Shown here: piece after piece, positions 18,002 through 28,549 of the stretch
How positions within the stretch are numbered: the stretch's first letter is position 1
How the letters are laid out: each line of letters starts with the position of its first letter
Source: Ornithinimicrobium sufpigmenti
Lineage (GTDB): Bacteria > Actinomycetota > Actinomycetes > Actinomycetales > Dermatophilaceae
DNA length: 64,000 nt
Assembly: GCF_004322775.1 (NCBI RefSeq)
Contig: NZ_CP036403.1
Span: 2,666,001-2,730,000 of the forward strand
Reading direction: 5' to 3'
Notes under the pieces: generated by a model
Told to the model about the DNA's origin: nothing
What the model saw: only the letters and a program-made list of their open reading frames with translations
The model's database searches: none
Position numbers and translations under genes: made by a program

Positions 18002-19915
18002 TCAGCCGCGCCGCAGCACCTGCTCCAGGGCGTCGAGCACCGAGCGATCCTCGATCGTGGACGGGACCATCGCCTCCTGACCGTCCGCCATCTGCCGCAT
18101 CGTCTTGCGCAGGATCTTGCCGGAGCGGGTCTTCGGCAGGGCGTCGACGACGTCCACCTGGCGCAGCGCGGCGACGGCCCCGACCTCGTCGCGCACCCGC
18201 TGCACGAGCTCGGCCTGCAGCTGTTCCCTGCCCGCGTCGTCGAGGTCGATCCCGGCCTTGAGCACGACGAGCGCCCGCGGCACCTGCCCCTTGAGGGGGT
18301 CGTTGACCCCGATCACGGCACACTCGGCGACCGCAGGGTGCCCGGAGAGCGCCTCCTCCAGCGAGCCGGTGGACAGGCGGTGACCGGCGACGTTCAGCAC
18401 GTCGTCGGTCCGGCCCATGACGTAGACGTAGCCGTCCTCGTCGACGAAACCTCCGTCACCGGACAGGTAGTAGCCGTCGAAGGCCGACAGGTAGGAGGAC
18501 ACGTAGCGGTCGTCGTCCTGCCACAGCGTGGGCAGGGTGCCCGGCGGCAGGGGAAGCCGCAGGCAGATGGCGCCCTCGGTGCCGGCCGGCACCGGGTCGC
18601 CCTTCTCGTCCAGGACCTGCACGTCATAGCCGGCCGTGGGCAGGGTCGGGCTGCCGGGCTTGATCTCGAAGGTCGCCCCCTCCGGGCCGAGCGGGTTGAT
18701 CGCGATCGGCCACCCGGTCTCGGTCTGCCACCAGTTGTCGATGACCGGCACCCTGAGGTGCTCGGTGGCCCACTGCCAGGTGTCCGGGTCGAGGCGCTCG
18801 CCGGCCAGGAAGAGCGCCCGCAGCGAGCTCAGGTCGTGGTCGCCGATGAGCTCCCCACGCGGGTCCTGCTTCTTGATCGCGCGGATCGCCGTGGGTGCGG
18901 TGAACGCCGCCACCACGCCGTGCTCCTGGATCATCCGCCAGTACACCCCGGCGTCCGGGGTCCCGACCGGCTTGCCCTCGAACAGGACCGTGGTGGCGCC
19001 GGTCAGCAGCGGCGCGTAGACGATGTAGGAGTGGCCGACCACCCAGCCGACGTCCGAGCCGCACAACCAGGTGTCTCCCGGCTGCACGCCGTAGAGGTTG
19101 GTCATCGACCAGCGCAGGGCGACGGCATATCCGCCGCTGTCGCGGACGATCCCCTTGGGCTTCCCGGTCGTGCCTGAGGTGTAGAGGATGTAGAGGGGGT
19201 GGGTCGCCTCGACGGGGACCACCCCCGCCGGTGCGACGGCGTCCGGGTGCATGACCTGCTTCCAGTCCAGGTCCCGCTCGCCCAGCTCGGCGATCAGCTG
19301 CTCCCGCTGCAGGATCACGCAGTGGTCCGGCTTGTGCGCCGAACGCTCGATCGCCTCGTCCAGCATGGGCTTGTAGGGCACCACCCGGCTGGGCTCGACC
19401 CCGCAGCTGGCCGAGACGACGACCTTGGGGGCGGCGTCCTCGATCCGGGCGGCCAGCTCGGCCGGCGCGAAGCCGCCGAAGACCACGGAGTGCACCGCCC
19501 CGATGCGGGCAGCGGCCAGCATGGCGATGACGGCCTCCGGCACCATCGGCATGTAGATGACCACGCGGTCGCCCTTGGTGACGCCCAGGTCGCGCAGCAC
19601 GCCGGCGAACCGGGCGACGAGGTCCAGCAGCTCGGCATAGGTGTAGCTCCTCTTGCTGCCGGTGACCGGGCTGTCGTAGATGAGCGCGAGCTGGTCCGCA
19701 CGGCCGTGCACGACGTGCCGGTCGAGAGCGTTGAAGCAGACGTTGAGGCGGCCCCCGGTGAACCATCGGTAGAAGGGCGGGTTCGTCTCGTCCAGCACCT
19801 GGGTCGGGCGGGTGACCCAGTCGACGAGACCTGCTGCCTCCCCCCAGAACGCGCTCGGGTCGGCCAACGACTGGGCCATGGTGTCGCGGTAGCTCTTCTG
19901 GGCGTCGGTGCTCAT
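18002..19915 (-). CDS. prpE: Propionyl-CoA/acetyl-CoA synthetase (AMP-forming), PrpE-like
   Basis: Activates propionate (or acetate) with ATP and CoA through an acyl-adenylate. The 637-aa protein opens with the ACS N-terminal domain (DPSAFWGEAAGLVDW, FYRWFTGGRLNVCFNALDRH), has the P-loop YTSGTTGKPKG, the WWQTETGWP substrate region and the C-terminal catalytic lysine region RSGKILRK. The LNVCFNALDRHV and LIYDSPVTG patterns and the tail MVPSTIEDRSVLD favour PrpE over acetyl-CoA synthetase. The ATG at 19915 was chosen; longer in-frame extensions run antisense through the LOG gene and are not coding. It stands alone and is divergent from the LOG gene. With aceA/aceB it fits growth on short-chain acids. 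Confidence 0.88.
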   Translation of the reverse strand: MSTDAQKSYRDTMAQSLADPSAFWGEAAGLVDWVTRPTQVLDETNPPFYRWFTGGRLNVCFNALDRHVVHGRADQLALIYDSPVTGSKRSYTYAELLDLVARFAGVLRDLGVTKGDRVVIYMPMVPEAVIAMLAAARIGAVHSVVFGGFAPAELAARIEDAAPKVVVSASCGVEPSRVVPYKPMLDEAIERSAHKPDHCVILQREQLIAELGERDLDWKQVMHPDAVAPAGVVPVEATHPLYILYTSGTTGKPKGIVRDSGGYAVALRWSMTNLYGVQPGDTWLCGSDVGWVVGHSYIVYAPLLTGATTVLFEGKPVGTPDAGVYWRMIQEHGVVAAFTAPTAIRAIKKQDPRGELIGDHDLSSLRALFLAGERLDPDTWQWATEHLRVPVIDNWWQTETGWPIAINPLGPEGATFEIKPGSPTLPTAGYDVQVLDEKGDPVPAGTEGAICLRLPLPPGTLPTLWQDDDRYVSSYLSAFDGYYLSGDGGFVDEDGYVYVMGRTDDVLNVAGHRLSTGSLEEALSGHPAVAECAVIGVNDPLKGQVPRALVVLKAGIDLDDAGREQLQAELVQRVRDEVGAVAALRQVDVVDALPKTRSGKILRKTMRQMADGQEAMVPSTIEDRSVLDALEQVLRRG

Positions 19916-20062
19916 GGCTCCATCCAACACCCGGCCCCGAACGTGCGGAAGAGGGGTCCGGTGAGGCTCGCCGGGCGGCACGGGTCGCGCGCCGGACGGC
20001 CCCGCCGGCCCGTCGGTCGGGGGGCGAGCAGTTCGAGGACCGACGGTGTCTAGGGTCGGTGT

Positions 20063-21361
20063 ATGCCGCACGCCGAGCACCCCGTGTCCGATCGCTACTC
20101 CCGTGCACGGGTCGGGTCGTCCGGCGCACGCGGCGACGAGGTGCGCTACTACCGGGTCGAGCCGACCGGCCCTGCGGCGGGCCGGGAGGTGGAGGACGGC
20201 ACGACCTGGCGGCGCCTGCTCGACTCCCCGGAGCCGCTGCACAACCTCCGGTTGCAGGGCCTGGACCTGACCCGCGACAAGGAGCTGCTGCTGACCAGGG
20301 ACGACCTCACCGACATCGTCGTCCTCGGCGGGACCCTGGACCAGGAGGTGGAGGAGCACCTGCGCCGGCACGGCGCCATCGTCTTCCCTGCGGCGCCGCT
20401 GGCCCCCGTCGACCCCTACCGGGCCCGGCTCTACACCGCCCAGGAGCTGTATGCCGGGTTGGCCGAGGAGGGGTATGCCGCCACCCCCGACGCCCGGGCC
20501 TACCGCTGGTTCGAGGACGCGACGGTCAGGCACGACGCCTACGTGACCGTGCTGCGCGCCATTCACGACGACGCGATGTCCGACGCGCTCACCGCGACGG
20601 TGGAGGGCCGCAGGGTGGTCGGCGTGATGGGCGGGCACGCGCTGCGCCGGGGTACCGAGGAGTTCGCCGCAGCCGCCGTGCTGGGCCACCGTCTGGCCGC
20701 GGCAGGGTTCCTGGTCGTCACCGGTGGCGGGCCGGGCGCGATGGAGGCCGCCAACCTGGGCGCCTGGGCTCCCGACGAGGACGTCCTGGCCGACGCCCTG
20801 GTCAGGGTCGCCGAGGTGCCGGACTTCGCCCCGGACATCGCCGCCTGGGCGCGCCCGGCCCTCGACCTGCGGACGGGTGAGGGCCGGCCGGCCGGTCCGC
20901 GTCGGGTGCGCAGCCTCGGCATCCCGACCTGGTACTACGGGCACGAGCCGCCGAACGCCTTCGCCCAGCTCATCGCCAAGTTCTTCTCCAACGCACTGCG
21001 CGAGGACCTGTTGCTGGCGCACTCCAGGGACGGTCTGGTCGTGCTCCCCGGCGCGGCCGGCACCGTCCAGGAGGTCTTCCAGATGGCGACCCGGCTCTAC
21101 TACGAGGTAGGTGCGGCTGAACGGACCCAGACGGCCCAGACGACGCAGAGGGCCCAGACGACGCAGACGACCCAGACGACTCTGCCCATGGCCCCTCTTG
21201 TCCTGGTCGGCCGCGACCACTGGACGAGGAAGCTCCCCGTCTGGCCCCTGCTGCAGGCGCTCGGTCAGGGCCGCCGGATGGAAGGGGCGCTGCACCTGGT
21301 CGACACCGTCGACGAGGCCGCGGCCCTGCTGCACGAGGTCCGTGCAGATGACGCACGGTAA
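20063..21361 (+). CDS. LOG family Rossmann-fold protein
   Basis: A 432-aa cytoplasmic protein related to nucleotide 5'-monophosphate nucleosidases. The LOG core has VVGVMGGHALRRGTEEF, VTGGGPGAMEAANLGAW and a variant of the PGGxGTxxE motif, LPGAAGTVQEVFQ, in which the second Gly is Ala. A family-specific N-terminal extension of about 180 residues precedes it. A Thr/Gln repeat (about residues 356-373) interrupts the C-terminal part before LVLVGRDHW. TAGGGT lies 6 nt before the ATG at 20063, indicating leaderless transcription. Whether it acts as nucleosidase or phosphoribohydrolase is unclear; the altered PGG motif is worth noting. It is divergent from prpE. Confidence 0.8.
   Translation: MPHAEHPVSDRYSRARVGSSGARGDEVRYYRVEPTGPAAGREVEDGTTWRRLLDSPEPLHNLRLQGLDLTRDKELLLTRDDLTDIVVLGGTLDQEVEEHLRRHGAIVFPAAPLAPVDPYRARLYTAQELYAGLAEEGYAATPDARAYRWFEDATVRHDAYVTVLRAIHDDAMSDALTATVEGRRVVGVMGGHALRRGTEEFAAAAVLGHRLAAAGFLVVTGGGPGAMEAANLGAWAPDEDVLADALVRVAEVPDFAPDIAAWARPALDLRTGEGRPAGPRRVRSLGIPTWYYGHEPPNAFAQLIAKFFSNALREDLLLAHSRDGLVVLPGAAGTVQEVFQMATRLYYEVGAAERTQTAQTTQRAQTTQTTQTTLPMAPLVLVGRDHWTRKLPVWPLLQALGQGRRMEGALHLVDTVDEAAALLHEVRADDAR
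21128..21181 (+). repeat. 9-bp in-frame tandem repeat in the LOG gene
   Basis: Six copies of a cagacgacg-type unit encode QTA, QTT, QRA, QTT, QTT, QTT. Two alternating third-position variants suggest that the array grew by duplication of 18-bp pairs. Confidence 0.8.
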
Positions 21362-21377
21362 GCGAATCGCTCATGCG

Positions 21378-21412
21378 AATCTATTGACTTTCGATAGATT
21401 CCTGTCGACACT
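21378..21412 (+). promoter_or_regulatory. Promoter with overlapping inverted repeat for the DUF2975-XRE pair
   Basis: A TTGACT -35 box (21384-21389) and a GACACT -10 box (21407-21412) are 17 nt apart; the -10 ends 6 nt before the ATG, so the transcript should be leaderless. An AATCTAT/ATAGATT inverted repeat (21378-21384, 21394-21400) overlaps the -35 box and could be the operator of the XRE protein encoded in the same unit. The stretch is AT-rich for this genome. Confidence 0.55.
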
Positions 21413-21418
21413 GGTCGT

Positions 21419-21898
21419 ATGAGCCACCGAGTCGTCATCACTGTCCTGCGCGTGCTCCTCGGGGTGGCCGTGGTGGTGATCCTCCTCCTGCAGGCCGTGT
21501 TCCTGCCCTGGCTCTCCGGCGAGATGGCCCGAGACCTTCCCGCGGAGGCGCACCTGCGCTGGCCCATCCTCACCCTTGCCGTCTTGGGCCTCGTCTGTGT
21601 CCAGGCCGTGATCGTGTGCACCATCAGGTTGCTGGGCTTCGTCCGCGACGGGAGGGTATTCACTCCTGGGGCACTGCGTTGGGTGGACGGCATCATCGGA
21701 GCCTTCGCGGCCGGTGGTCTGGTCTGCCTGGTGACGATCACCTACCAGTCGATGACGATCGCCGGTCCGCCGCTGTGGATGCTTGCCCTGTGGGCAGGGG
21801 TGCTCGCCGGAGCCGGTCTGGCGTTGCTGGTCTGGGTCATGCGTGCGCTGCTGGTGCAGGCCACGACGTTGCGGAGCGAGATGGAGATGGTGATCTGA
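21419..21898 (+). CDS. DUF2975 family membrane protein
   Basis: A 159-aa integral membrane protein with four predicted helices (about residues 7-30, 48-70, 88-108, 118-145) and a short basic/acidic end. DUF2975 proteins are commonly encoded directly before a small XRE-type regulator, as in Bacillus yoaS/yozG, and the same arrangement is seen here. Its biochemical role is unknown; regulation of the partner HTH protein at the membrane is possible. The stop overlaps the next start as TGATG. Confidence 0.8.
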   Translation: MSHRVVITVLRVLLGVAVVVILLLQAVFLPWLSGEMARDLPAEAHLRWPILTLAVLGLVCVQAVIVCTIRLLGFVRDGRVFTPGALRWVDGIIGAFAAGGLVCLVTITYQSMTIAGPPLWMLALWAGVLAGAGLALLVWVMRALLVQATTLRSEMEMVI

Positions 21899-22128
21899 TG
21901 CCCATCGTCGTGCGCATCGACGTGGAGCTGGCCAGGCGGAAGATGTCTGTCGGGGAGTTCGCCGAGCGTGTCGGCATCACCCCGGCCAACGTGGCGGTCC
22001 TGAAGAACGGACGCGCCAAAGCGGTGCGCTTCACCACGCTGGAGAGGATGTGCGAGGTGCTGGGCTGTCAGCCCGGGGACCTTCTCGAGTGGGTGCCCGG
22101 CGACGCCGGCCACCAGGACCCCAGCTGA
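21898..22128 (+). CDS. Small XRE/Cro-CI family transcriptional regulator
   Basis: A 76-aa DNA-binding protein made almost only of a helix-turn-helix: MSVGEFAERVGITPANVAVLKNG forms the two HTH helices and FTTLERMCEVLGCQPGDLLEW the rest of the five-helix bundle. The size matches the YozG-like class paired with DUF2975 proteins. The ATG at 21898 overlaps the stop of the membrane protein, so it is translated after it. Autoregulation through the AATCTAT/ATAGATT repeat at 21378-21400 is likely but unproved. Confidence 0.85.
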   Translation: MPIVVRIDVELARRKMSVGEFAERVGITPANVAVLKNGRAKAVRFTTLERMCEVLGCQPGDLLEWVPGDAGHQDPS

Positions 22129-22288
22129 ACGCGGGAGACCACCCGAGAGGGCGAACGGGTCGGACTCACCAGCACCTGACGCGGACGCGACCTGTCCGTG
22201 GCCGCACCTGCGCGGGCAGACGCGGCGCGTGCACCAGCACTAGCGTGACGTGGACCGCAGACCCGGTCGTCACTCTCAGGAGGCCACA

Positions 22289-22885
22289 GTGAGCACCGAC
22301 ATGAGCACCGACATGAGCACCGACATCGGCACCGGCCAGCCCGCGTGGGAGCCACCGTTGGCCGGCACGGACACGGAGCACGTGTTCGCGACGCTGGAGC
22401 GGCTGCGGGCGACCTTCCGGTGGAAGGCGGACGGTCTGGACGCCGAACAGCTGAAGGCGCGGGCCATCCCTACGTCCGAGCTGACCGTGGGCGGTCTGCT
22501 CAAGCACCTGGCCGTCTGCGAGGACGACGTCTTCTGCTGGCGGACCTCCGGCCGCCCGCCGGTCACCTGGCTGTCGGTGCCGGAGGAGGAGGCGGCGCAC
22601 TGGCAGTTCACCGTCGGTGACGGGGAGACCGCCGAGCAGGTCTACGAGCTCTGGGCCGCAGCCGTGGGCCGATCCCGTGCCCGCCAGCAGGAGCTGCTGG
22701 ACGGGGGCGGTCTGGACCTGCCCGGCCACCTCGAGTTCGGTGGGACCCGACCGAGCATCCGGCGCCACCTGCACGACCTCATCGAGGAGTACGGTCGGCA
22801 CACCGGCCACATGGACCTGCTGCGCGAGGCCCTCGACGGCCGCGTCGGCGAGGACCCGCCGGCCGACTGGCCGATGCTGCCCTAG
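22289..22885 (+). CDS. DinB/DUF664 family protein
   Basis: A 198-aa protein of the DinB four-helix bundle superfamily, whose members often bind a divalent metal and may be thiol-dependent (mycothiol or bacillithiol) transferases. His residues in LLKHLAVCED and in EYGRHTGHMDLLREAL give the expected metal triad. The GTG at 22289 has AGGAGG 5 nt upstream. The first codons are a 12-bp repeat (STDM, STDM, STDI), which leaves ATG codons at 22301 and 22313 as alternative starts. TAGCGT at 22242-22247 is a plausible -10 box. It is convergent with rlmN. Function is inferred from the family only. Confidence 0.82.
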   Translation: MSTDMSTDMSTDIGTGQPAWEPPLAGTDTEHVFATLERLRATFRWKADGLDAEQLKARAIPTSELTVGGLLKHLAVCEDDVFCWRTSGRPPVTWLSVPEEEAAHWQFTVGDGETAEQVYELWAAAVGRSRARQQELLDGGGLDLPGHLEFGGTRPSIRRHLHDLIEEYGRHTGHMDLLREALDGRVGEDPPADWPMLP

Positions 22886-22912
22886 CCGACCCGGAGCGAC
22901 CGGGCCGGGCCG

Positions 22913-24160
22913 CTAGACGGTGGCAGCCAGCTGCCCGCAGGCGCCGTCGATCTCCGAGCCACGGGTGTCGCGGACGGTGGTCGGGATGCCGTGGGCGAGC
23001 AGCCGCTCGACGAACTGCTGCTCGACCCCGCGCCGGGAGGCGGTCCACTTCGATCCGGGGGTCGGGTTCAGCGGGATGGGGTTGACGTGCACCCAGCCCC
23101 GGCCGCGGGCGTTCAGCTTCTCGCCCAGCAGGTCAGCCCGCCAGGCGTGGTCGTTGATGTCCCGGATGAGGGCGTACTCGATGGAGACGCGTCGACCGGT
23201 GGTGTCGAAGTAGCGTCGCGCCGCGTCCAGCGCCTCGTCGACCTTCCACCGGGTGTTGATCGGCACCAGCTCGTCGCGCAGCTCGTCGTCCGGGGCGTGC
23301 AGGGACAGCGCCAGGGTGACCGGGATGCCCTCCCGGCCCAGCTTGTCGATCGCCGGGACCAACCCGACGGTAGACATCGTCACCCCGCGGGCCGACATCC
23401 CGAGCCCCTCGGGCGAGGGGTCCACCAGGCGACGGATGGCGCCGATGGCCGCCTTGTAGTTCGCCAGCGCCTCGCCCATCCCCATGAAGACCACGTTGGA
23501 GACCCGCAGCGCCTCACGGGCATCACCTACACCGTGCCCGTCCACCTGCAGGCCGGGTCCGTCCTGCTGCTCGGGGGGCGCACCCAGCTCACCGGCCGGT
23601 GCGGCATCCTCCCCCGGTGCCTCGGCGAGGTCACCGTGCCGCAGCGTGCGCGCGGCGGCGACGACCTGTTCCACGATCTCGGCGGTGGACAGGTTGCGGG
23701 TGAGCCCGGCCTGGCCGGTCGCGCAGAACGGGCAGTTCATCCCGCAGCCGGCCTGGCTGGAGATGCACATCGTCACCCGTCCGGTGTACCGCATCAGCAC
23801 CGACTCGACCATCGCGCCGTCGTGCAGCCGGTGCACCTGCTTGATGGTGGCGCCACCGTCGGCGGTCAGGGTGCGGACCGGGGTGAGCAGGGTGGGCAGG
23901 AGCCCGGAGACCAGCTCCTCACGGCCTGCCTTGGGCAGGTCGGTCATCTGGGCGGGGTCGGCGACTAGGCGCTCGAAGTAGTGCCGGCTGACCTGGTCGG
24001 CGCGAAAGCCCGGGATGCCCAGCTCCTGGGCCCAGGCCTTGCGTCCGGCCAGGTCGAGGTCGGCCAGGTGCTGGGGCGCCTTGCCCCGGCGGGGCGCGGT
24101 GAAGGTCAGCGCGCCGGGTGCCGGTCGGCTGCTGCTGGGGGCGGGCAGGTCGGTAGTCAT
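22913..24160 (-). CDS. rlmN: 23S rRNA (adenine-C2) methyltransferase, dual-specificity RlmN
   Basis: Radical-SAM enzyme that methylates C2 of A2503 in 23S rRNA and A37 in some tRNAs. The 415-aa protein has the cluster motif CGMNC-PFC (Cys139, Cys143, Cys146) and two further Cys at 132 and 408 in the positions of the catalytic pair. An insertion of about 45 Gly/Pro/Glu/Asp-rich residues (about 174-218) lies between the [11 protein letters not shown] helix and [11 protein letters not shown]; most RlmN proteins lack it. It follows cdsA by 14 nt and is probably co-transcribed. The ATG at 24160 was chosen; a GTG directly before it is an alternative. Confidence 0.94.
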   Translation of the reverse strand: MTTDLPAPSSSRPAPGALTFTAPRRGKAPQHLADLDLAGRKAWAQELGIPGFRADQVSRHYFERLVADPAQMTDLPKAGREELVSGLLPTLLTPVRTLTADGGATIKQVHRLHDGAMVESVLMRYTGRVTMCISSQAGCGMNCPFCATGQAGLTRNLSTAEIVEQVVAAARTLRHGDLAEAPGEDAAPAGELGAPPEQQDGPGLQVDGHGVGDAREALRVSNVVFMGMGEALANYKAAIGAIRRLVDPSPEGLGMSARGVTMSTVGLVPAIDKLGREGIPVTLALSLHAPDDELRDELVPINTRWKVDEALDAARRYFDTTGRRVSIEYALIRDINDHAWRADLLGEKLNARGRGWVHVNPIPLNPTPGSKWTASRRGVEQQFVERLLAHGIPTTVRDTRGSEIDGACGQLAATV

Positions 24161-24174
24161 CACCGACCAGTCTC

Positions 24175-25065
24175 TCAGACCAGGACGTGCAGCAGCGCCC
24201 AGCAGACGGTGGCGGTGATGAGCAGCGAGTCCAGCCGGTCCATGATCCCGCCGTGGCCGGGCAGCAGGCTGCCCATGTCCTTAATGCCCAGGTCGCGCTT
24301 GATCGACGACTCGGCCAGGTCGCCGATGGTGGCGAAGACGGCGGCGAACGCCCCCACGACCAGCCCGGCCCACCAGGCGCCGTCGAGCAGCAGCGCCACG
24401 CACGCCGCACCCACCACCGCGCTGGTCGCGACGGACCCGGAGAACCCCTCCCAGGACTTCTTCGGCGACAGCGACGGCGCCATGGGGGTCCGTCCCTTGA
24501 ACACCCCGACGGCATACCCCCCGGTGTCGGAGGCGACGGTGACGAGGATGAAGGTGATGATGCGGCCGACGCCGTCCGGCTCGGCGAGCATCAGCGAGGT
24601 GATCGCCGCCAGCAGCGGCACGTAGGCGATGATGAAGACCCCGCCGGCGATGTCCCGCACGGCACCCTCGGGCGGACCGACCGCGCGCCACAGCAGGACT
24701 AGGGCGGCCGCCGCAGCGAAGCCCAGACCGAGCGCGTCCGCACCGCCCCAGAAGGCGAGCGGCACCAGTGCCGTCGACAGCAGCAGCGGCGGCAGGGGCG
24801 GGTGCACGCGTCCGTGGCGGATCGCGGCGGACAGCTCCCAGACCCCGACGACGGCGGCCGCGGTCACCACCAGGACGAAGGCCGGCTTCCAGAAGGCCAG
24901 GCTTGCCCCGATGAGCAGCAGCAGCGCCACCGCGACGGCGATGGCCGCCGGCAGGTTGCGCCCGGCCCGGGGTGTCCGCGCGGGCGCGGGGTCGGCGGGC
25001 CTGGGGGCAGGACGAGAGGCCGGGGACGCGTGCGCCACCGGCCTCTGTGTCTGGTCGTCCGTCAT
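24175..25065 (-). CDS. cdsA: Phosphatidate cytidylyltransferase
   Basis: Integral membrane enzyme making CDP-diacylglycerol from CTP and phosphatidate, the branch point to all phospholipids. The 296-aa protein has a proline/alanine-rich cytoplasmic N-terminus of about 35 residues, then eight predicted helices. The signature near the C-terminus spans [16 protein letters not shown] and [24 protein letters not shown] precedes it. It lies 29 nt after frr in the standard actinobacterial order pyrH-frr-cdsA-rlmN. Confidence 0.94.
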   Translation of the reverse strand: MTDDQTQRPVAHASPASRPAPRPADPAPARTPRAGRNLPAAIAVAVALLLLIGASLAFWKPAFVLVVTAAAVVGVWELSAAIRHGRVHPPLPPLLLSTALVPLAFWGGADALGLGFAAAAALVLLWRAVGPPEGAVRDIAGGVFIIAYVPLLAAITSLMLAEPDGVGRIITFILVTVASDTGGYAVGVFKGRTPMAPSLSPKKSWEGFSGSVATSAVVGAACVALLLDGAWWAGLVVGAFAAVFATIGDLAESSIKRDLGIKDMGSLLPGHGGIMDRLDSLLITATVCWALLHVLV

Positions 25066-25094
25066 ACCCGGACCGCCGCCACCGGGAGAGCCGC

Positions 25095-25661
25095 TCAGAC
25101 CTCGAGCAGCTCGGCCTCCTTGACCTTGAGAATCTCATCGATCGCATCGACGCGGCTCTTGGTCAGCGCCTCGAGCTCCTTCTCCGCGCGGGTGCCCTCG
25201 TCCTCGCCGATCTCACCGTCCTTGACGGCCTTGTCGATCTGGTCCTTCGCGTGCCGCCGCACGTGCCGCACCGAGATCTTGGCGTCCTCACCCTTGGTGT
25301 GCGCGAGCTTGATGTACTCCTTGCGCCGCTCCTCCGTCAGCTGCGGCATGACGATCCGGATCGCGTTGCCGTCGTTGCTGGGGTTGGCCCCGAGGTCGGA
25401 GTCGCGCAGCGTCTTCTCGATCTCCCGCAGCGAGCCCTTGTCGTAGGGCGTGATGAGCAGCGTGCGCGCGTCCTGGACGGTGAAGCTGGCCAGCTGCTGC
25501 AGCGGGGTCGCCGCGCCGTAGTAGTCGACCTCGAGCCGGCTGAACATGCCGGGGTGGGCCCGGCCGGTGCGGATCGAGGACATGTCCTCCCGCGCCACCT
25601 CCAGCGCCTTGTCCATCTTCTCCTCGGCCTCCATGAGGGCCATCTCGACGACCTCGGACAT
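25095..25661 (-). CDS. frr: Ribosome recycling factor
   Basis: Cytoplasmic factor that splits post-termination ribosomes together with EF-G. The 188-aa protein has the three-helix-bundle pattern and the highly conserved [39 protein letters not shown] and [13 protein letters not shown]. The ATG at 25661 follows AAGGAG at 7 nt. It sits 73 nt downstream of pyrH. Confidence 0.96.
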   Translation of the reverse strand: MSEVVEMALMEAEEKMDKALEVAREDMSSIRTGRAHPGMFSRLEVDYYGAATPLQQLASFTVQDARTLLITPYDKGSLREIEKTLRDSDLGANPSNDGNAIRIVMPQLTEERRKEYIKLAHTKGEDAKISVRHVRRHAKDQIDKAVKDGEIGEDEGTRAEKELEALTKSRVDAIDEILKVKEAELLEV

Positions 25662-25734
25662 GGTGGTGCTCCTTCGTGGGTATGCAGTGGTACGCGGTCC
25701 TGCGGGGTCTGCGTCCTGGACGCCTGCGGGCTTG

Positions 25735-26514
25735 TCAGCCGGCGGTGACCAGTGTCCCGATCTTCTCACCCTTGATCGCCTGGGTGATCGAGTCCTCGCC
25801 GTCGATGCCGAAGACCAGCATCGGCAGCTCGTTGTCCATGCACAGGCTGAACGCCGCGGCGTCGACCACGCGCAGGTTGCTGCTCAGCGCCTCGCTGAAG
25901 GTCAGCTCGTCGAGCTTGACCGCCTGGGGGTCGGCGTGGGGGTCGCCGGTGTAGACACCGTCCACCCCGTGCTTGCTCATCAGGACCGCGTCGCACTTGA
26001 TCTCCAGGGCGCGCTGCGCCGAGACGGTGTCGGTGGAGAAGTACGGCATGCCGGCCCCTGCGCCGAAGATGACCACCCGTCCCTTCTCCAGGTGCCGGAT
26101 GGCCTTGCGCGGGATGTAGGGCTCGGCAACCTGGCCCATGGTGATGGCGGTCTGGACGCGGGTGTCCACGCCCTCCTTCTCCAGGTAGTCCTGCAGCGCC
26201 AGGCAGTTCATCACGGTGCCCAGCATGCCCATGTAGTCGGCGCGTGAGCGCTCCATGCCCCGTTGCTGCAGCTGGGCGCCACGGAAGAAGTTGCCACCGC
26301 CCATGACGACCGCGATCTCCACACCCTCCGCGTGCGCCTTCGCGATCTGGCGCGCGATCCCTCTGACGACGTCCGGGTCCACTCCGACCTTGCCGCCGCC
26401 GAAGGCCTCGCCCGACAGCTTCAGCAGCACCCGGCGCCGCGAGTGGGGCGTGTCCGTGGCCGGGGGTGAGGTCGGGGAGTGCAGGGCGGCGGGTGCGGGC
26501 ACGGTCGAGGTCAT
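25735..26514 (-). CDS. pyrH: UMP kinase
   Basis: Phosphorylates UMP to UDP with ATP in pyrimidine nucleotide synthesis; hexameric in bacteria and allosterically controlled by GTP and UTP. The 259-aa protein has [26 protein letters not shown], the [14 protein letters not shown] segment, [14 protein letters not shown] and VDGVYTGDP, all typical. A 25-residue Pro/Ala/Ser-rich N-terminal extension precedes the fold. The ATG at 26514 has GGAGG 7 nt upstream. A strong terminator (26629-26668) separates it from tsf, so it has its own promoter. Confidence 0.96.
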   Translation of the reverse strand: MTSTVPAPAALHSPTSPPATDTPHSRRRVLLKLSGEAFGGGKVGVDPDVVRGIARQIAKAHAEGVEIAVVMGGGNFFRGAQLQQRGMERSRADYMGMLGTVMNCLALQDYLEKEGVDTRVQTAITMGQVAEPYIPRKAIRHLEKGRVVIFGAGAGMPYFSTDTVSAQRALEIKCDAVLMSKHGVDGVYTGDPHADPQAVKLDELTFSEALSSNLRVVDAAAFSLCMDNELPMLVFGIDGEDSITQAIKGEKIGTLVTAG

Positions 26515-26628
26515 GCTGAGGGCCTCCAGGTGAGGGGTGCGGTCGCTCGATCCTGCCACACACCGTGCCCCGGACGGGCATCCGAGGAACCGGTCCGGCG
26601 ACGGCTCGGGGACTGCTCCCGGGGACGC

Positions 26629-26668
26629 GGCAGGGCCCGCCGCAGCCGAGGCTGCGACGGGCCCTGCC
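26629..26668 (-). terminator. Intrinsic terminator downstream of tsf
   Basis: An 18-bp inverted repeat with one mismatch (26629-26646 and 26651-26668) and a 4-nt loop, GGCAGGGCCCG and its complement at the base, sits about 30 nt past the tsf stop. It ends the rpsB-tsf transcript. Confidence 0.85.
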
Positions 26669-26699
26669 GGACCTGCTGTCAGTCAGTCGTGCGACGCGC

Positions 26700-27530
<831 letters not shown>

Positions 27531-27565
27531 GTGTGGTGTCTCGCTCCTTGGGGTGCGGCGGGTGG

Positions 27566-28549
27566 TCAGGACTTGGTCGGCTCGGCGACCTGGGTGTCAC
27601 CGTCGGCGTCGATCGCGGGGGCGGCGTCGGCACCCGGGGTGGCAGCACCCTCGGCCGGGCCCTCGGCGGGCGCCTCGACCGGCGCGTCGACGACGGACTC
27701 GACGGCCTCGGCGGCCGGCTGCTCCTCGGTCGCGGCCTCGGCCGGGGTGGCGGTGACGTCGCCGCTCTGCTCGGGCTCGCCGCCGGCGAGGAGCTCGCGC
27801 TCCCACTCGGCCATCGGCTCGGCCGCAGCGCCCTCGGCGCTGGACTCGGAGCCACCGCCGGCGCGGGCCATCAGGCCCTCGGCGACGCCGTCGGCCACCA
27901 CGCGGGTCAGCAGGGCGACGGAGCGGATCGCGTCGTCGTTGCCGGGGATCTTGTAGTCGACCTCGTCCGGGTCGCAGTTGGTGTCGAGGATCGCGATGAC
28001 CGGCAGGCCTAGCTTGCGGGCCTCGGTGACGGCGAGGTGCTCCTTCTTGGTGTCGACGACCCAGACGGCCGAGGGCACCTTCTGCATGTCCCGGATGCCG
28101 CCCAGCGTCTTGCTCAGCTTGTCGAACTCGCGACGCATCATGAGCAGCTCCTTCTTCGTGTGCATGCTGCCCGCCACGTCGTCGAAGTCGATCTCCTCCA
28201 GCTCCTTCATGCGCGTGAGGCGCTTGGAGACGGTCTGGAAGTTGGTGAGCATGCCACCGAGCCAGCGGTGGTTCACGTAGGGCATCCCGACCCGGGTCGC
28301 CTGCTCCGCGATGGCCTCCTGGGCCTGCTTCTTGGTGCCGACGAAGAGGATGCTGCCGCCGTGGGCGACGGTCTGCTTGACGAAGTCGTAGGCCTCGTTG
28401 AGGTAGGTCAGCGACTGCTGCAGGTCGATGATGTAGATGCCGTTGCGCTCGGTCATGATGAAGCGCTTCATCTTGGGGTTCCACCGACGGGTCTGGTGCC
28501 CGAAGTGGACGCCGCTCTCCAGGAGCTGGCGCATGGTGACGACGGCCAT
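27566..28549 (-). CDS. rpsB: 30S ribosomal protein S2
   Basis: Structural protein of the small subunit. The core (residues 1-230) contains [45 protein letters not shown] and [19 protein letters not shown] 95-residue C-terminal tail rich in Glu, Ala and Pro follows ([20 protein letters not shown]), making it 327 aa instead of the usual 240-270; such tails are frequent in actinobacterial S2. The ATG at 28549 lacks a strong ribosome binding site. The leader upstream is long. Confidence 0.97.
   Translation of the reverse strand: MAVVTMRQLLESGVHFGHQTRRWNPKMKRFIMTERNGIYIIDLQQSLTYLNEAYDFVKQTVAHGGSILFVGTKKQAQEAIAEQATRVGMPYVNHRWLGGMLTNFQTVSKRLTRMKELEEIDFDDVAGSMHTKKELLMMRREFDKLSKTLGGIRDMQKVPSAVWVVDTKKEHLAVTEARKLGLPVIAILDTNCDPDEVDYKIPGNDDAIRSVALLTRVVADGVAEGLMARAGGGSESSAEGAAAEPMAEWERELLAGGEPEQSGDVTATPAEAATEEQPAAEAVESVVDAPVEAPAEGPAEGAATPGADAAPAIDADGDTQVAEPTKS

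Noticed and set aside
19916..21334. Minus-strand extension of prpE to 1110 codons
   Set aside because: It runs antisense through the LOG gene; the family start is the ATG at 19915. High GC keeps such frames open.
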